Shown: positions 17,402 to 26,334 of the stretch, in pieces
How the letters are laid out: the number at the start of each line of letters is the position of its first letter
Position numbering within the stretch: the stretch's first letter is position 1
Assembly: GCF_014764505.1 (NCBI RefSeq)
Contig: NZ_JACXWX010000037.1
Coordinates: forward strand, 1 to 44,038
Direction of reading: 5' to 3'
DNA from: Phormidium tenue FACHB-886
GTDB lineage: Bacteria; Cyanobacteriota; Cyanobacteriia; Elainellales; Elainellaceae
Length of the DNA: 44,038 nucleotides
Notes under the pieces: generated by a model
Told to the model about the DNA's origin: nothing
Database searches by the model: none
Seen by the model: only the letters and a program-made list of their open reading frames with translations
Translations under genes and position numbers: made by a program

Positions 17402-19291
17402 CTAAACGCCAGCCGCGACTTGATCCATCGGTTGTGTTTCTCCGGTTTTCACCTGATTCAGCAGCTCGTGAAGCTCTTTGCCTTCGATCACTTCTGTTTC
17501 CAGGAGTTTGGTGGCGATCGTCTCTAGCAGCTCACGATTCTGGGTGAGAATATTGATTGCCTGCTGATGAGCGTTTTCAACTAGCGCTTTCACTTCTTGG
17601 TCGATCGCTTCTGCCGTTTGAGGGCTGACTAAGCGACGTGGGTTTGGCGCTTCGCCTCCCAAAAATTGGCTAGATTGCCCTTGCTGATAGGCCAGCGGAC
17701 CCAACACCTTGCTCATGCCGTAGGTTGTCACCATGCGCTCAGCCAGATCGGTGGCCCGCTGCAGGTCGTTGGAGGCTCCAGTGGTGATGCTGCCAAACAC
17801 GACTTCTTCTGCCGAGCGCCCACCCAACAGCGTGGCGATCTGCCCTTGTAGTTCGGCTTCACTCAGCAAGAAGCGATCTTCGGTAGGCAACTGCAGCGTG
17901 TATCCTAGCGCTGCCATACCGCGCGGCACGATTGAGATTTTCTCAACCTGGTTGCCTCCCGTCATGGTTGCCCCCACCATTGCATGCCCTACTTCGTGGT
18001 AGGCAACAATCTTCTTCTCTTTGTCATTCAAGACGCGGCTCTTTTTCTCTAGTCCCGCTACCACCCGCTCGATCGCCTCAGCAAAATCTGCCTGAGCGAC
18101 TTGGGTGCGGTTATTGCGGGCAGCCAAGAGTGCTGCTTCATTGACTAGGTTGGCGAGGTCGGCTCCGGCAAATCCGGGGGTGCGAGTAGCGATTGCCCTC
18201 AGGTCAACATCCTGCCCCAGCTTGACTTCCTTCGCGTGGATTTCCAGAATAGCGAGCCGTCCGCTCAGGTCGGGGCGATCGACCAAGACTTGGCGATCGA
18301 AACGACCGGGACGCAGCAGCGCTGGATCTAGCACTTCAGGGCGGTTGGTGGCAGCCAGCACAATCACGGTCGCTCCTGCTGCAGCAAAGCCGTCCATTTC
18401 AGTCAGCAGTTGGTTCAGCGTTTGCTCGCGCTCGTCGTTGCCGCCGTAAAAACCGCCAGAAGAGCGAGATCTACCGATCGCATCTAGCTCGTCAATAAAG
18501 ATAATGCAGGGCGCTTGCTTCTTGGCTTGCTCAAATAGATCGCGGACGCGAGAAGAGCCAACCCCCACAAACAGCTCTACAAACTCCGAGCCAGAGATAC
18601 TGAAGAAGGGAACCCCTGCTTCACCTGCTACGGCTTTTGCCATCAGGGTTTTTCCGGTTCCCGGCGGACCAACTAGCAGCACCCCTTTAGGAATGCGAGC
18701 GCCAATCTGGGTAAAGCGTTGGGGACTTTTTAGGAAATCTACGATTTCCACTAGTTCAGCCTTCGCTTCTTCAACGCCTGCCACATCAGCAAACGTAATT
18801 TTTCCAGAATCACCTTCGACATAGACCTTGGCGCGGCTTTTGCCAATCGACAGGACGCCTTGCTGTCCGCCGCTGCCGCGATTCAGGAAGAACTGCCAAA
18901 TGCCGACAAAGATCAGCGGCGGGATGACCCAGCTAAGGGCCGTTCCAAACCAGCTATTGCGGGGGGGTGGAGTGGCAGCAAACTCAACGCCGTTTGCCTC
19001 TAGGCGCTTGGGCAACTCCAGATCAAAGATCGGAGTTGTAGCTAGAACTTGCCCTGCCTCTCCCGCTTTGTCTTTTAGCTGGTAGCGAATTTCGTTTTGC
19101 CCTACCGAAGCCCGTGCCACTTCCTGGTCTTGGACTTGCTCAATAAATAAGCTGTAGGGAACTTTGGGAATGGAAGGACCAAATAGATTGGGTAAGAAAA
19201 TGTTAGCGAGTAGGTACAGCCCAGACACTAGCAGCAGAATGTTGCCAATCTGCCGAGAGCGGGGGGCCTGCGGTCGGTCTTTAATCGCCAT
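17402..19291 (-). CDS. ftsH: ATP-dependent zinc metalloprotease FtsH
   Basis: FtsH is a membrane-anchored hexameric AAA protease that degrades membrane proteins; in cyanobacteria, family members handle photosystem turnover and stress. Two membrane helices lie at about residues 16-34 and 118-137 with a lumenal/periplasmic domain between. The AAA module has Walker A GPPGTGKT (208-215), Walker [10 protein letters not shown], and the arginine finger region RPGRFDR. The zinc site HEVGH is at 432-436. The N-terminus ([19 protein letters not shown]) resembles from memory the FtsH4 type of Synechocystis rather than the FtsH2/3 type; this is a recalled comparison. Length 629 is typical. It is transcribed alone and ends at the terminator at 17267-17294. 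Confidence 0.96.
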   Translation of the reverse strand: MAIKDRPQAPRSRQIGNILLLVSGLYLLANIFLPNLFGPSIPKVPYSLFIEQVQDQEVARASVGQNEIRYQLKDKAGEAGQVLATTPIFDLELPKRLEANGVEFAATPPPRNSWFGTALSWVIPPLIFVGIWQFFLNRGSGGQQGVLSIGKSRAKVYVEGDSGKITFADVAGVEEAKAELVEIVDFLKSPQRFTQIGARIPKGVLLVGPPGTGKTLMAKAVAGEAGVPFFSISGSEFVELFVGVGSSRVRDLFEQAKKQAPCIIFIDELDAIGRSRSSGGFYGGNDEREQTLNQLLTEMDGFAAAGATVIVLAATNRPEVLDPALLRPGRFDRQVLVDRPDLSGRLAILEIHAKEVKLGQDVDLRAIATRTPGFAGADLANLVNEAALLAARNNRTQVAQADFAEAIERVVAGLEKKSRVLNDKEKKIVAYHEVGHAMVGATMTGGNQVEKISIVPRGMAALGYTLQLPTEDRFLLSEAELQGQIATLLGGRSAEEVVFGSITTGASNDLQRATDLAERMVTTYGMSKVLGPLAYQQGQSSQFLGGEAPNPRRLVSPQTAEAIDQEVKALVENAHQQAINILTQNRELLETIATKLLETEVIEGKELHELLNQVKTGETQPMDQVAAGV

Positions 19292-19686
19292 GCTTCAGCG
19301 TTCCTCTTGATTTAACGGATTTTGGGCGCATGTCGCCTGTTGAGTCTTTTGAAGAGTCAGGGGGTAGACGCAGTCTACCGGCTCAGAACCTGACGCTTGC
19401 TTTAGTGCTAGAACTTGTGTGTTGATATCTCGGTCTTTTCTAAGAAAGCCGATCGCTCACGACTCCGCCTCAACAGAACCAAGCATTATCGAACCCACAG
19501 TCCTAAACCATTAAGGGGGTATGAACTTATTTTAAGAGTTTTGCTTCATCCCCTTTGAGTACGGAGATTACGCTAATTCACGGGTTGTAGAATCCCAACA
19601 GGCGTGTCTGCCAAATGCTTTTACAGACGTACAGCCGATCGCCAGACTGTTGCAGCGGGCTGGCGAGGTGATCTGTTGCGCCAATA
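19292..19686. other. Intergenic region upstream of ftsH
   Basis: It should hold the ftsH promoter and the 3' end of the DUF2949 transcript. I see no gene, RNA or strong hairpin in it. Confidence 0.5.
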
Positions 19687-19881
19687 CTAAGCGGTTTCCA
19701 TCCAATCAAAAATTTGGTTGAGCTGGTCAAGCGTAATCAGCCCATACTGCAACAGCACCATCGGCAAATTTGTAGCTTGTTCGGGTTGCCGCAGCGCAAA
19801 AGCGATCGCCGTTGCTGGAACTGCCAAATCTTCTCGAAGAAACTTTATCAATCGTGTTTGGGTAGAGGTTTCAGCTGCCAT
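19687..19881 (-). CDS. DUF2949 small cyanobacterial protein
   Basis: This 64-residue protein matches the cyanobacteria-restricted DUF2949 family: an N-terminal helix TRLIKFLREDLAV, then AIAFALRQ, then the family signature PMVLLQYGLITLDQLNQIFDW. The function is unknown. No signal peptide or membrane segment is present. It stands alone on the minus strand between ftsH and a 380-bp gap. The start ATG at 19881 is the natural one; the upstream sequence is AT-rich (AGTAAATAAGATG), and no strong ribosome site is visible. Confidence 0.85.
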   Translation of the reverse strand: MAAETSTQTRLIKFLREDLAVPATAIAFALRQPEQATNLPMVLLQYGLITLDQLNQIFDWMETA

Positions 19882-20261
19882 AGCGTTTAACTCATTAAGT
19901 AAAGTAAATAAGATGTTAAGTTGTGTAAACTAATTTCAGAATTTATTGTAGGAAATTATAGCGAGAATCTCGGGAAGTAGCGATCATTTTCTCAGTAAAT
20001 CTACGATTGCATCAAATTCAGTCCCGATGCTACTTTCAAGGGTTTTGTCACCCAGCTAGCTGGATAAGATCCGCCGAAAGGCAGACTTTAAGAGCATTTT
20101 ATTTCTTATCACAAAATAAGAACTTTAAGGAAACAGCTAGAAAATTTCTCAGAAAGTAAAGCTAGCCAGTCCATTTCCTTCTAGCAGCCTGCCAGCCGCT
20201 CTAATATTGCTTTCAAGTGCAAAGCTCAACTGAAAGCAACTTGATTAAACGCTCGGCTGCT
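19882..20261. other. Intergenic region, 380 bp
   Basis: I see no gene. There is a weak hairpin with TTCTTAT/ATAAGAA arms near 20104-20123. The region is AT-rich and probably carries the DUF2949 promoter. Confidence 0.5.
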
Positions 20262-20837
20262 TCAGGCTTCCTCAGAAGCTTTCAAGTAATCAATCGCCGC
20301 TGCCACTCGCGATTCATAATTAGCCGCAAATGCCTCAAACCAAGCGCTCTCGCCGCTCCGCGTATCAAGCGTCTTTAGCCAAGCTTCTGCCCGTTGCACC
20401 AGAGCCTGCTGGCGCCGCCGCTGTGCCTGAGCTTGGTGCTGCTGTTCTGCTTGCTGCTGCTGTTGGCGTTTGAGTGCTTCTGCCTGATCTTGTGCCGCGT
20501 ATTGAGCTTTTAGATGCGCCAAAAGTGGGTCGGTATTAGGAGTGGCTGCTGACGAGTGGGGTGGCGGTTGGTGATTGGTAACAGTGCCTTGTCCAGCGAT
20601 CGCGTCTAGGGGTGGATGAGCGCTTGCTGTTACTCGGCTGTGAGGTGAATGAGCTTTGGGCAGGGAGGGAGCTTGGAGATCCGCCAAAAGGTTTTCGATC
20701 GCATCAGCAGCAGGGGCATCAATTGAGGCAGGCGTGGCTGAAGGCGGGCAGGGGGGCAGGGGAGGTGCGATCGGTAGCTCAGATTGGTTGTATTTGGCTT
20801 TGACCTGCGCCAGCAAATCTTCTACCGAGTCTGACAT
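20262..20837 (-). CDS. Slr1339-like salt-stress family protein
   Basis: The pattern fits the cyanobacterial Slr1339-type proteins, which were linked to salt stress; the molecular role is unknown. The N-terminus MSDSVEDLLAQVKAKYN is a short helix, repeated in style at DAIENLLADLQ and DPLLAHLKAQYA. Between them lie Pro/Ala-rich disordered linkers. A Gln/Arg-rich coiled coil (about 130-165) leads to the conserved C-terminus AEAWLKTLDTRSGESAWFEAFA, ending in AAIDYLKA. I chose ATG at 20837 over the upstream ATG at 20879, because the 14 extra residues are unlike the family and AGGA lies just before 20837. It may be co-transcribed with the vWA gene, 94 bp upstream. Confidence 0.72.
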   Translation of the reverse strand: MSDSVEDLLAQVKAKYNQSELPIAPPLPPCPPSATPASIDAPAADAIENLLADLQAPSLPKAHSPHSRVTASAHPPLDAIAGQGTVTNHQPPPHSSAATPNTDPLLAHLKAQYAAQDQAEALKRQQQQQAEQQHQAQAQRRRQQALVQRAEAWLKTLDTRSGESAWFEAFAANYESRVAAAIDYLKASEEA

Positions 20838-20931
20838 GTCCTGCTGCTCCCAACGCCTATCAATCCGTGAGCCTATCAATCTAACAATCGATCAACCTAA
20901 ATGCATAGAGTGAGACAACTGCCCAAAAGCT

Positions 20932-21534
20932 CTAATCGCTGATGGCGCTAACCAGCACTTCTGATAGGCTCATATCGCCCATATCATCCATTGTCATGGT
21001 GTCACAGATGTCAAACTTCGCGCCCACTCCTTCTAGCTGATCGTCTAATGCCTTGAGAAACTTCATGGCTTGGGCATCAGAGCCAATTTGGATGAAGGAA
21101 ATCGCTAGCTCTTCGTCGCGCTCCATTTTGCGGGTAGCATTGACGATGACTTCCATGACAGCACGCCGATCGTCTGGTTCTCCATCGGTGATGACTAAGA
21201 TAGTCTCGCCTGCGGGCTTGGTTTTTCCTGCGGCTTTGTTTTTAAAGTATGCTTCAGTCGCATCCTGCAAGACCGCCGCTAAATTGGTTGTGCCTGCCGG
21301 ATCATTTTCAATAAAGACTTGCTCAACTTTGCTAGACGTGACATCTTCGTAGCGCCGAAAGCGCCCAGAAAAGACATAAACGGTGATGCCATCCGGGTCA
21401 AACTGTTCGCACTTACGGGCAAGCGCCAGCGTAGATTCTTGGGCTTCTACCCAGCGTGTTCTGCCGCCGCGTTGGTCGGGCGTAGACATGCTGCCGCTTT
21501 TGTCGATGATCAGGGTATAGTCTCGATCTTTCAT
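20932..21534 (-). CDS. von Willebrand factor type A domain protein
   Basis: The whole 200-residue protein is one vWA domain. The metal-ion-dependent adhesion site is complete in outline: D11-x-S13-x-S15 in LIIDKSGSMS, the Thr in PAGTTNL, and the Asp in VITDGEPDD. It has no signal peptide, so it acts in the cytosol, probably as a protein-interaction platform. Closely similar tellurium/stress-type vWA proteins exist, but no ter partner is visible. ATG at 21534 follows GGAAG. It is on the same strand as, and close to, the Slr1339-like gene. Confidence 0.9.
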   Translation of the reverse strand: MKDRDYTLIIDKSGSMSTPDQRGGRTRWVEAQESTLALARKCEQFDPDGITVYVFSGRFRRYEDVTSSKVEQVFIENDPAGTTNLAAVLQDATEAYFKNKAAGKTKPAGETILVITDGEPDDRRAVMEVIVNATRKMERDEELAISFIQIGSDAQAMKFLKALDDQLEGVGAKFDICDTMTMDDMGDMSLSEVLVSAISD

Positions 21535-21680
21535 GATCTTCCTTCCAAAAATATTTGCTAGAGAACCTGATTAAAGCCTCGAATTTTATGGCGCTTTGGT
21601 TAAGCCTTAGCGGTTGTGGAGGCCGCCTGCCCCATCGAGATAGCTTGTAACCCAGGTCGGTGAGACGCTCTACTTAAAAT

Positions 21681-21705
21681 GCGCTGATCCAAACTGGATC
21701 AGCGC
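21681..21705. terminator. Terminator-like hairpin after the DUF760 gene
   Basis: GCGCTGATCC (21681-21690) and GGATCAGCGC (21696-21705) form a perfect 10-bp stem with loop AAACT. On the minus strand it is followed by ATTTTAAG, a weak T-run. It lies about 100 bases past the DUF760 stop at 21804. Confidence 0.65.
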
Positions 21706-21803
21706 TAAAAGCTTGATTTTCAATTCACCAGCAGAATCGCCTCTAATCTAGCAACCCTGATTTGCCTTTGCCCAACTTTTTAAGCTGGAGTTAGCTTTAT
21801 CAA

Positions 21804-22145
21804 TTATTCCGCGTCAGACGTGCTGGATTCCAGGCTTTGGAAGGAGCGCTCAAAGTTCATCCGCTGCTCAACGTTTCGCAAGAAGTAGCCGCTCATCATT
21901 GCGGAAGCCATCAGCCGACCCAGGCTCTCCCTGCTGGTGGTCACAGTAATATCAAATTGCTCAGAGGGCAGCCCACCCAGTAAGCCAATAATGTTGCGTT
22001 CCATGACCTGCAGCACTTCCGGGGATTCCGGCTTAGAAAGCTGCGCCATCGCTTCAGGACTCATCGACTGAACGTAGTGCCAAAGGGTGTTGGGTTTGTC
22101 GGCATTTTCAAAAAATCCTGAGAGGCGGTTAGTTGCATCGTTCAT
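21804..22145 (-). CDS. DUF760 domain protein
   Basis: The 113-residue protein fits DUF760, found in cyanobacteria and chloroplast-bearing organisms. The family core is clear: LWHYVQSMSPEAMAQLSKP, then SPEVLQVMERNIIGLLGGLP, then TTSRESLGRLMASAMMSGYF and RNVEQRM. It is soluble and helical. The function is not established; plant relatives were reported in chloroplast regulation, which does not settle this case. ATG at 22145 gives the usual N-terminus. It is a single-gene unit with its own downstream hairpin. Confidence 0.87.
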   Translation of the reverse strand: MNDATNRLSGFFENADKPNTLWHYVQSMSPEAMAQLSKPESPEVLQVMERNIIGLLGGLPSEQFDITVTTSRESLGRLMASAMMSGYFLRNVEQRMNFERSFQSLESSTSDAE

Positions 22146-22527
22146 TGTGCTTACCTCATCAAAGTGATTAAGTCTCGAAGTAGGAGTACCGAAGCATCAA
22201 AGGAGCGATCGCCTTGGCCATCTGCCTCAGCCGTTTGCCTCAGTGGACTCGCAGCTTGATAACTTCTGTCTTCTGTCGTTTGTCTTTGTAAATTTAATGT
22301 AACAACCTTCTTGCGCGACTCGAAGTGAGAGGAACCGAACCCCGATATGCGGGTTGACGTACTTCCTTCTTTTACAGATTTTTTCAGACTTGCCGCTTCC
22401 AAAACCTACCGAAGCTGTGACTCCTCCATTCGAGATGATTATCTGAATCGAGCTGAAAAGTTGAGTCCAAGATCCAAGAAGCTGTTGTAAGTTAGAAAAA
22501 ACCGCCTGAAGCCAGCGTGAGTATTCA
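22146..22527. other. Divergent intergenic region
   Basis: It separates DUF760 (minus) and DUF3146 (plus) and should hold both promoters. An 83-codon frame on the minus strand inside it has a serine/glutamine-rich composition and no family look; I regard it as chance. Confidence 0.5.
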
Positions 22528-22788
22528 GTGAGTAAGCATCTGCCCCAAACTACTGCCCATGTCCGGATTACCCAGCAATCGTGGCTGCAAGGCGCGATCG
22601 TGGGTGAAGTGCGGGCAGGAGAATATGAATGGCAATTTCAATGGCGATTTCGGCAAGGCAAGCTGTCGATCGAGCCATCGCTAGGGCGGGCGCTCATCAA
22701 AGAGCCGCTCAGCCGCTTTCTAGAGCAGTCTGATTACCAGCTGGAGCCAGGCGGAGATTACTGCTTCACAATCCGGGCAGAGATCTAA
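22528..22788 (+). CDS. DUF3146 small cyanobacterial protein
   Basis: This 86-residue protein fits the cyanobacteria-restricted DUF3146 family. Recognisable segments are LPQTTAHVRITQQSW, EYEWQFQWRFRQGKLSIEPS, LGRALIKEPLSRFL and the end QLEPGGDYCFTIRAEI. It is a compact beta-rich soluble protein of unknown function. The start is GTG at 22528; a later in-frame start would delete conserved residues. It converges with the GNAT gene; a hairpin at 22824-22847 lies in the gap. Confidence 0.82.
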   Translation: MSKHLPQTTAHVRITQQSWLQGAIVGEVRAGEYEWQFQWRFRQGKLSIEPSLGRALIKEPLSRFLEQSDYQLEPGGDYCFTIRAEI

Positions 22789-22823
22789 AGATCGCATGAT
22801 AGGGCAGGCAGAGAACGGCGATC

Positions 22824-22847
22824 GCCTTCGGAGTCTGAACCGAAGGC
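22824..22847. terminator. Hairpin between convergent genes
   Basis: GCCTTCGG (22824-22831) and CCGAAGGC (22840-22847) form a perfect 8-bp stem with an 8-base loop, 35 bases past the DUF3146 stop. No T-run follows, so termination is plausible but not proven. Confidence 0.5.
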
Positions 22848-22863
22848 AGCAGACCGCGCATTT

Positions 22864-22902
22864 ACTGTAGGAAGCTACTGCAGTAAGCTACTGCAGCAAG
22901 CT
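22864..22902. repeat. Three tandem 13-bp repeats over the GNAT stop codon
   Basis: The units are ACTGTAGGAAGCT (22864-22876), ACTGCAGTAAGCT (22877-22889) and ACTGCAGCAAGCT (22890-22902). The GNAT stop codon at 22888-22890 sits across the second and third units, so a change in copy number would alter the C-terminus of that protein. Confidence 0.75.
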
Positions 22903-23508
22903 AGTAGATGGATTGAACTGAGATGGACGATCCTGTCCTTCAGGCTCCAAGAAGTTCAAGCCGATTCCCAAGCCCAGTAAGCCCAGCATCCCCACCATTA
23001 ACAGGATGCGGTGGCGATACATCCAGGCAATAGCAGGATTAGGCGGAATCAACCGCTTCTCCAAAATCTGACAGGGAACCTGCACTTTTGACAGAGTCAT
23101 CAGCCCGTAGGAGCGCTGCGGAGCTATATAACCCTGCGATTGATAAAAGGGAATGGCAGTTAACGAGCTGATAACGCGCAGCACCCGACAGCGTCTAGGA
23201 ATTGCCTCCTGCTCGACGGCTGCCAGTAGCTGTGTGGCGATGCCTTGCCTTGTCCAGTCAGGGTGGACGTAGATTGCACCAATTTGCGCTGCCCCATTTG
23301 ACAGCGTCGCAAACCCAACAATTTTGCTATCTGCCTCTGCCACAAACAGCGTTTCATAGTTTCCCCTCGCCCTAGATTGGCTCTCAACCAGCGCAGCGAT
23401 TTGGCTGAAATCGTAGTCTTTGCGGCACAAGGTTTCCAGTGACAGCGTTTGTAGCGCAATCAATTCGGGCAGCTCATTCCAAGAACCACGGCGGATCTGA
23501 ACTTCCAT
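22888..23508 (-). CDS. GNAT N-acetyltransferase with C-terminal membrane anchor
   Basis: The N-terminal 150 residues are a GCN5-related acetyltransferase domain that uses acetyl-CoA: strand beta4 AAQIGAIYVHPDW is followed by the pyrophosphate-binding loop RQGIATQLL, and then FYQSQGYI. After a linker, residues about 168-190 (ILLMVGMLGLLGLGIGLNFL) form one membrane helix preceded by the basic stretch YRHR, so the enzyme domain should face the cytosol. The tail is short and polar. The acceptor (protein, polyamine or antibiotic) is unknown. ATG at 23508 is the natural start. Confidence 0.85.
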   Translation of the reverse strand: MEVQIRRGSWNELPELIALQTLSLETLCRKDYDFSQIAALVESQSRARGNYETLFVAEADSKIVGFATLSNGAAQIGAIYVHPDWTRQGIATQLLAAVEQEAIPRRCRVLRVISSLTAIPFYQSQGYIAPQRSYGLMTLSKVQVPCQILEKRLIPPNPAIAWMYRHRILLMVGMLGLLGLGIGLNFLEPEGQDRPSQFNPSTSLLQ

Positions 23509-23935
23509 CGGCTAGGCTGCACCTATAGAGGTTTTCACAGAATTTACTCCGGAGCTAGTTTCATTTCAGTCCCAACAACACAACCAGTGTGGCAATTAAT
23601 TCTGTAGCGCGGAGGCTTGGGGCTTTGCCTCCTGAAAAACTTTGGGTCTGGTCTACTGGCGATCGTTCGATTGCTCCGTCACGATTATAGAACCTGTCAG
23701 TTTGCTTCAGGTAAATATTCAGAGTGACAGAAATCTGCCCTGTAACGTTTAGGTGCCAGCTCCGGAATCTAAAGCGGTTTCTGATCCCGCGAGGTACTGG
23801 TTTTCAGTTGTGCGCGGAGCGCCATAAAGTTCCCTAACGAGACAAATTGCCCTATTGAGTAGAGGACTTGCATAGATCCTAGAACTATAATTCTCGCATC
23901 TAAGTTTCTAGTCGGCCTCTCCGTTTCAAAGGCTT
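23509..23935. other. Divergent intergenic region, 427 bp
   Basis: It lies between the GNAT gene (minus) and the TspO-like gene (plus) and should hold both promoters. AAAGG about 8 bases before 23936 is a ribosome site. I see no gene or strong hairpin. Confidence 0.5.
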
Positions 23936-24733
23936 ATGAATGCATCTACCCAACCCACTCGCCCAAATGTTGTGCAACCGATCGTGACGCTTGTGGCAAT
24001 CTTGGCCACACTGGGGGTCAATATTTTCTCCAATCTCTATCCGCTTAACGGTGCGAATATTGGCGAAATCTCTAACACGCTTTTTGCGGACGTGCTGATC
24101 ATTCCAGCAAATTATGCCTTTGCTATTTGGGGATTGATCTATCTGGGGCTGATTGGATTTGGCATCTACCAACTGTTGCCAAGCCAGCGGCAAAACCCAA
24201 GACTACGGCGAGTTGGCTATTGGCTTGTAGTTGCTTGCCTTGCTCAGATCGTTTGGGTCTATCTGTTTCTATCGCGCCAGTTTGGGCTGTCGGTCGTGGC
24301 GATGCTGTGGATCTTGCTGCCGCTAATTGGGATCTATGAGCGGTTGGAGATCGGTGAACGGCGAGTGCCGCGATCGGAAAAATGGCTGGCGCAGGTGCCG
24401 CTTAGCCTGTACTTGGGTTGGATTAGCGTGGCAACTGTAGTCAATATGGCATCAGCACTGTTTGCATCGAACTGGAGCGGTTGGGGCATCGATCCACAGG
24501 GCTGGACGGTAATCATGCTGGGTGTAAGTGTGACGCTCGCTGCTGTCGTTGCCATTACTCGTCGAGATGCAACCCTGCCCCTAGTCATTGTTTGGGCGCT
24601 TGTGGCGATCGCTATCCGCCAAGCCAGATTTCCGTTCATCGCTATTGCAGCGATCGGTTTGGCAATTATTCTAGTGCTGTTTGTTCTGTTTGGGCGGTGG
24701 CGATCAACTCGTCCTACGGTTAAAGGACGTTAA
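23936..24733 (+). CDS. TspO/MBR-like tryptophan-rich membrane protein
   Basis: The protein resembles the long cyanobacterial TspO/MBR-like family, membrane proteins tied to tetrapyrrole or stress signalling in other organisms. It has about eight hydrophobic helices in 265 residues. The family-like segment is IPANYAFAIWGLIYLGLIGF (about 61-80), corresponding to the P-x-x-x-F-x-x-W-x-x-L/I-Y pattern of TspO. Classical TspO has five helices and about 160 residues, so this is an extended relative and ligand binding is uncertain. AAAGG precedes ATG at 23936. It converges with ruvB. Confidence 0.72.
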   Translation: MNASTQPTRPNVVQPIVTLVAILATLGVNIFSNLYPLNGANIGEISNTLFADVLIIPANYAFAIWGLIYLGLIGFGIYQLLPSQRQNPRLRRVGYWLVVACLAQIVWVYLFLSRQFGLSVVAMLWILLPLIGIYERLEIGERRVPRSEKWLAQVPLSLYLGWISVATVVNMASALFASNWSGWGIDPQGWTVIMLGVSVTLAAVVAITRRDATLPLVIVWALVAIAIRQARFPFIAIAAIGLAIILVLFVLFGRWRSTRPTVKGR

Positions 24734-24770
24734 CGAAACGATAGGCGATCGGCTGAATGAGGCAGATGCC

Positions 24771-24877
24771 GTTATAGCAATTGACACAGCATTGGATACT
24801 CTGAAGGAACTGCTTAGAGAAGAAAAAATATATGCTACAGAAAAGATCAGGCGATCGTTATAGCAACTGCCACAGCA
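24771..24877. repeat. Two copies of a GTTATAGCAAYTGMCACAGCA repeat
   Basis: GTTATAGCAATTGACACAG (24771-24789) recurs as GTTATAGCAACTGCCACAG (24857-24875). Both lie between the convergent TspO-like and ruvB genes. A third relative, GTTATAGCAGTTCCACTTC, is at 43909. This looks like a dispersed short intergenic repeat. Confidence 0.5.
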
Positions 24878-24926
24878 GTTAGAGAAGGTACATTAATGTT
24901 TATCTAGTCCTGCATCTAGTCCTGCA

Positions 24927-26114
24927 TTAGTCCTGATTGACAACGTCAGGTTCCATCCCACCGGGCAGCAGCGTAAGCTGACTCTCTGGTGGCTGATAGC
25001 CCAAATGTTTCCAGGCGGCAGGCGTGGCGATCCGTCCTCTGGGTGTGCGCTGCAAATAGCCGATCTGCATCAAGTACGGCTCATACACTTCTTCGATCGT
25101 CTGGGCATCTTCACCGGTGACGGCGGCTAGCGTATCCAGCCCTACCGGACGACCACCAAAGCTTTCGATCATCACGGTAAGCATGCGGCGATCTGTCCAG
25201 TCGAGTCCACAAGGGTCGACGCTAAACCGTTCTAAGGCTTCGGCAGCGATCTCTCCGGTAATCGACTCTCCAGAGCGCTTCACCTCCACATAGTCGCGCA
25301 CTCGTCGCAGCAGGCGGTTGGCGATCCGGGGTGTGCCTCTGGCGCGGCGGGCTATTTCGGCAGCTCCTTCTTCAGTGATCGGCGTTGAGAGAATTTCAGC
25401 CGTTCGCAAAACGATCGGGGTGAGTTCATCCAGTTCGTAGAAGCGCAGCCGTTGGATCAAACCGAAGCGATCGCGCAGTGGTGAAGTGAGTGCCCCAACT
25501 CGCGTGGTTGCGCCAACCAAAGTAAACCGCTCCAGGGGTAAACAGCGGGTTTTGGCGCTTTGTCCTTTGCCAATTGTGATATCCAGCCGAAAGTCTTCCA
25601 TTGCTGGATAAAGGATTTCCTCCGTCACGCGCGGCAAGCGATGAATCTCATCGATGAACAAAACATCGCCCCGCTGCAGCCCCACCAGCAAGCCCGCAAT
25701 GTCTCTCGGACGCTCTAAGGCAGGGGCCGTAGTGATCTTGCAATTGACCCCCATTTCTTGCGCCAAAATGAGCGCCATTGTGGTTTTGCCCAACCCCGGC
25801 GGACCATACAGCAGCAGATGATCTAACACTTCGCGGCGTGACTGCGACGCTTTGATGGCGATCTCCAACACTTCTTTCAGGTCTTTCTGCCCAATGTATT
25901 CGGCGAGACGCTTGGGACGGATGCTTTCCTCTTGCCTGCCCGTTTCATCGACTTGGGCAGTAGAGTCTAGCAGAGCTGCGCTGACTTCAGGGGGGACTTC
26001 CGCATTCGTTGGATCGCTCTTAGGCGAGGAACGCGGTGGACGCGGCAGCTTGGCAGCGTCATCCGGTTGGCGATCCTCTGGGTCAGGGGGAGTTTGGGAA
26101 GAGATAATTGCCAT
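24927..26114 (-). CDS. ruvB: Holliday junction branch migration helicase RuvB
   Basis: RuvB is the AAA motor that, with RuvA and RuvC, drives branch migration during recombination and repair. Residues 1-62 are a Pro/Ser-rich N-terminal extension common in cyanobacteria. The core starts at [12 protein letters not shown]. Walker A is GPPGLGKT (104-111), Walker B FIDEIHRL (153-160), followed by sensor GATTRVG and the C-terminal winged helix with [12 protein letters not shown] and PRGRIAT. Length 395 fits. ruvA and ruvC are not nearby, as is usual in cyanobacteria. ATG at 26114 is the natural start. Confidence 0.96.
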   Translation of the reverse strand: MAIISSQTPPDPEDRQPDDAAKLPRPPRSSPKSDPTNAEVPPEVSAALLDSTAQVDETGRQEESIRPKRLAEYIGQKDLKEVLEIAIKASQSRREVLDHLLLYGPPGLGKTTMALILAQEMGVNCKITTAPALERPRDIAGLLVGLQRGDVLFIDEIHRLPRVTEEILYPAMEDFRLDITIGKGQSAKTRCLPLERFTLVGATTRVGALTSPLRDRFGLIQRLRFYELDELTPIVLRTAEILSTPITEEGAAEIARRARGTPRIANRLLRRVRDYVEVKRSGESITGEIAAEALERFSVDPCGLDWTDRRMLTVMIESFGGRPVGLDTLAAVTGEDAQTIEEVYEPYLMQIGYLQRTPRGRIATPAAWKHLGYQPPESQLTLLPGGMEPDVVNQD

Positions 26115-26334
26115 GTCCTTATGGTACAGGCGTATTTAGGCTTTGGGAAAGGGGGGGAGGGGATTTTGAGTTGAACGGTAAAGAATCTTGAAGTTTGTTC
26201 GGCTGAGCTGATACTGTGTCGCTGTGGGCTGTGCTTCAGCCTTTAAGCCTCAGGTCGCAGCGCTCAGTTGGTAGACTGGGATCGCTGGAGCCATTCTGAA
26301 ATTTGAGAACTGTTGTGAATGTGGATTAAGTGCC

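Noticed and set aside
22151-22402. 83-codon minus-strand frame upstream of DUF760.
   Set aside because: Low-complexity composition, no ribosome site, and it covers the expected promoter region of two divergent genes.
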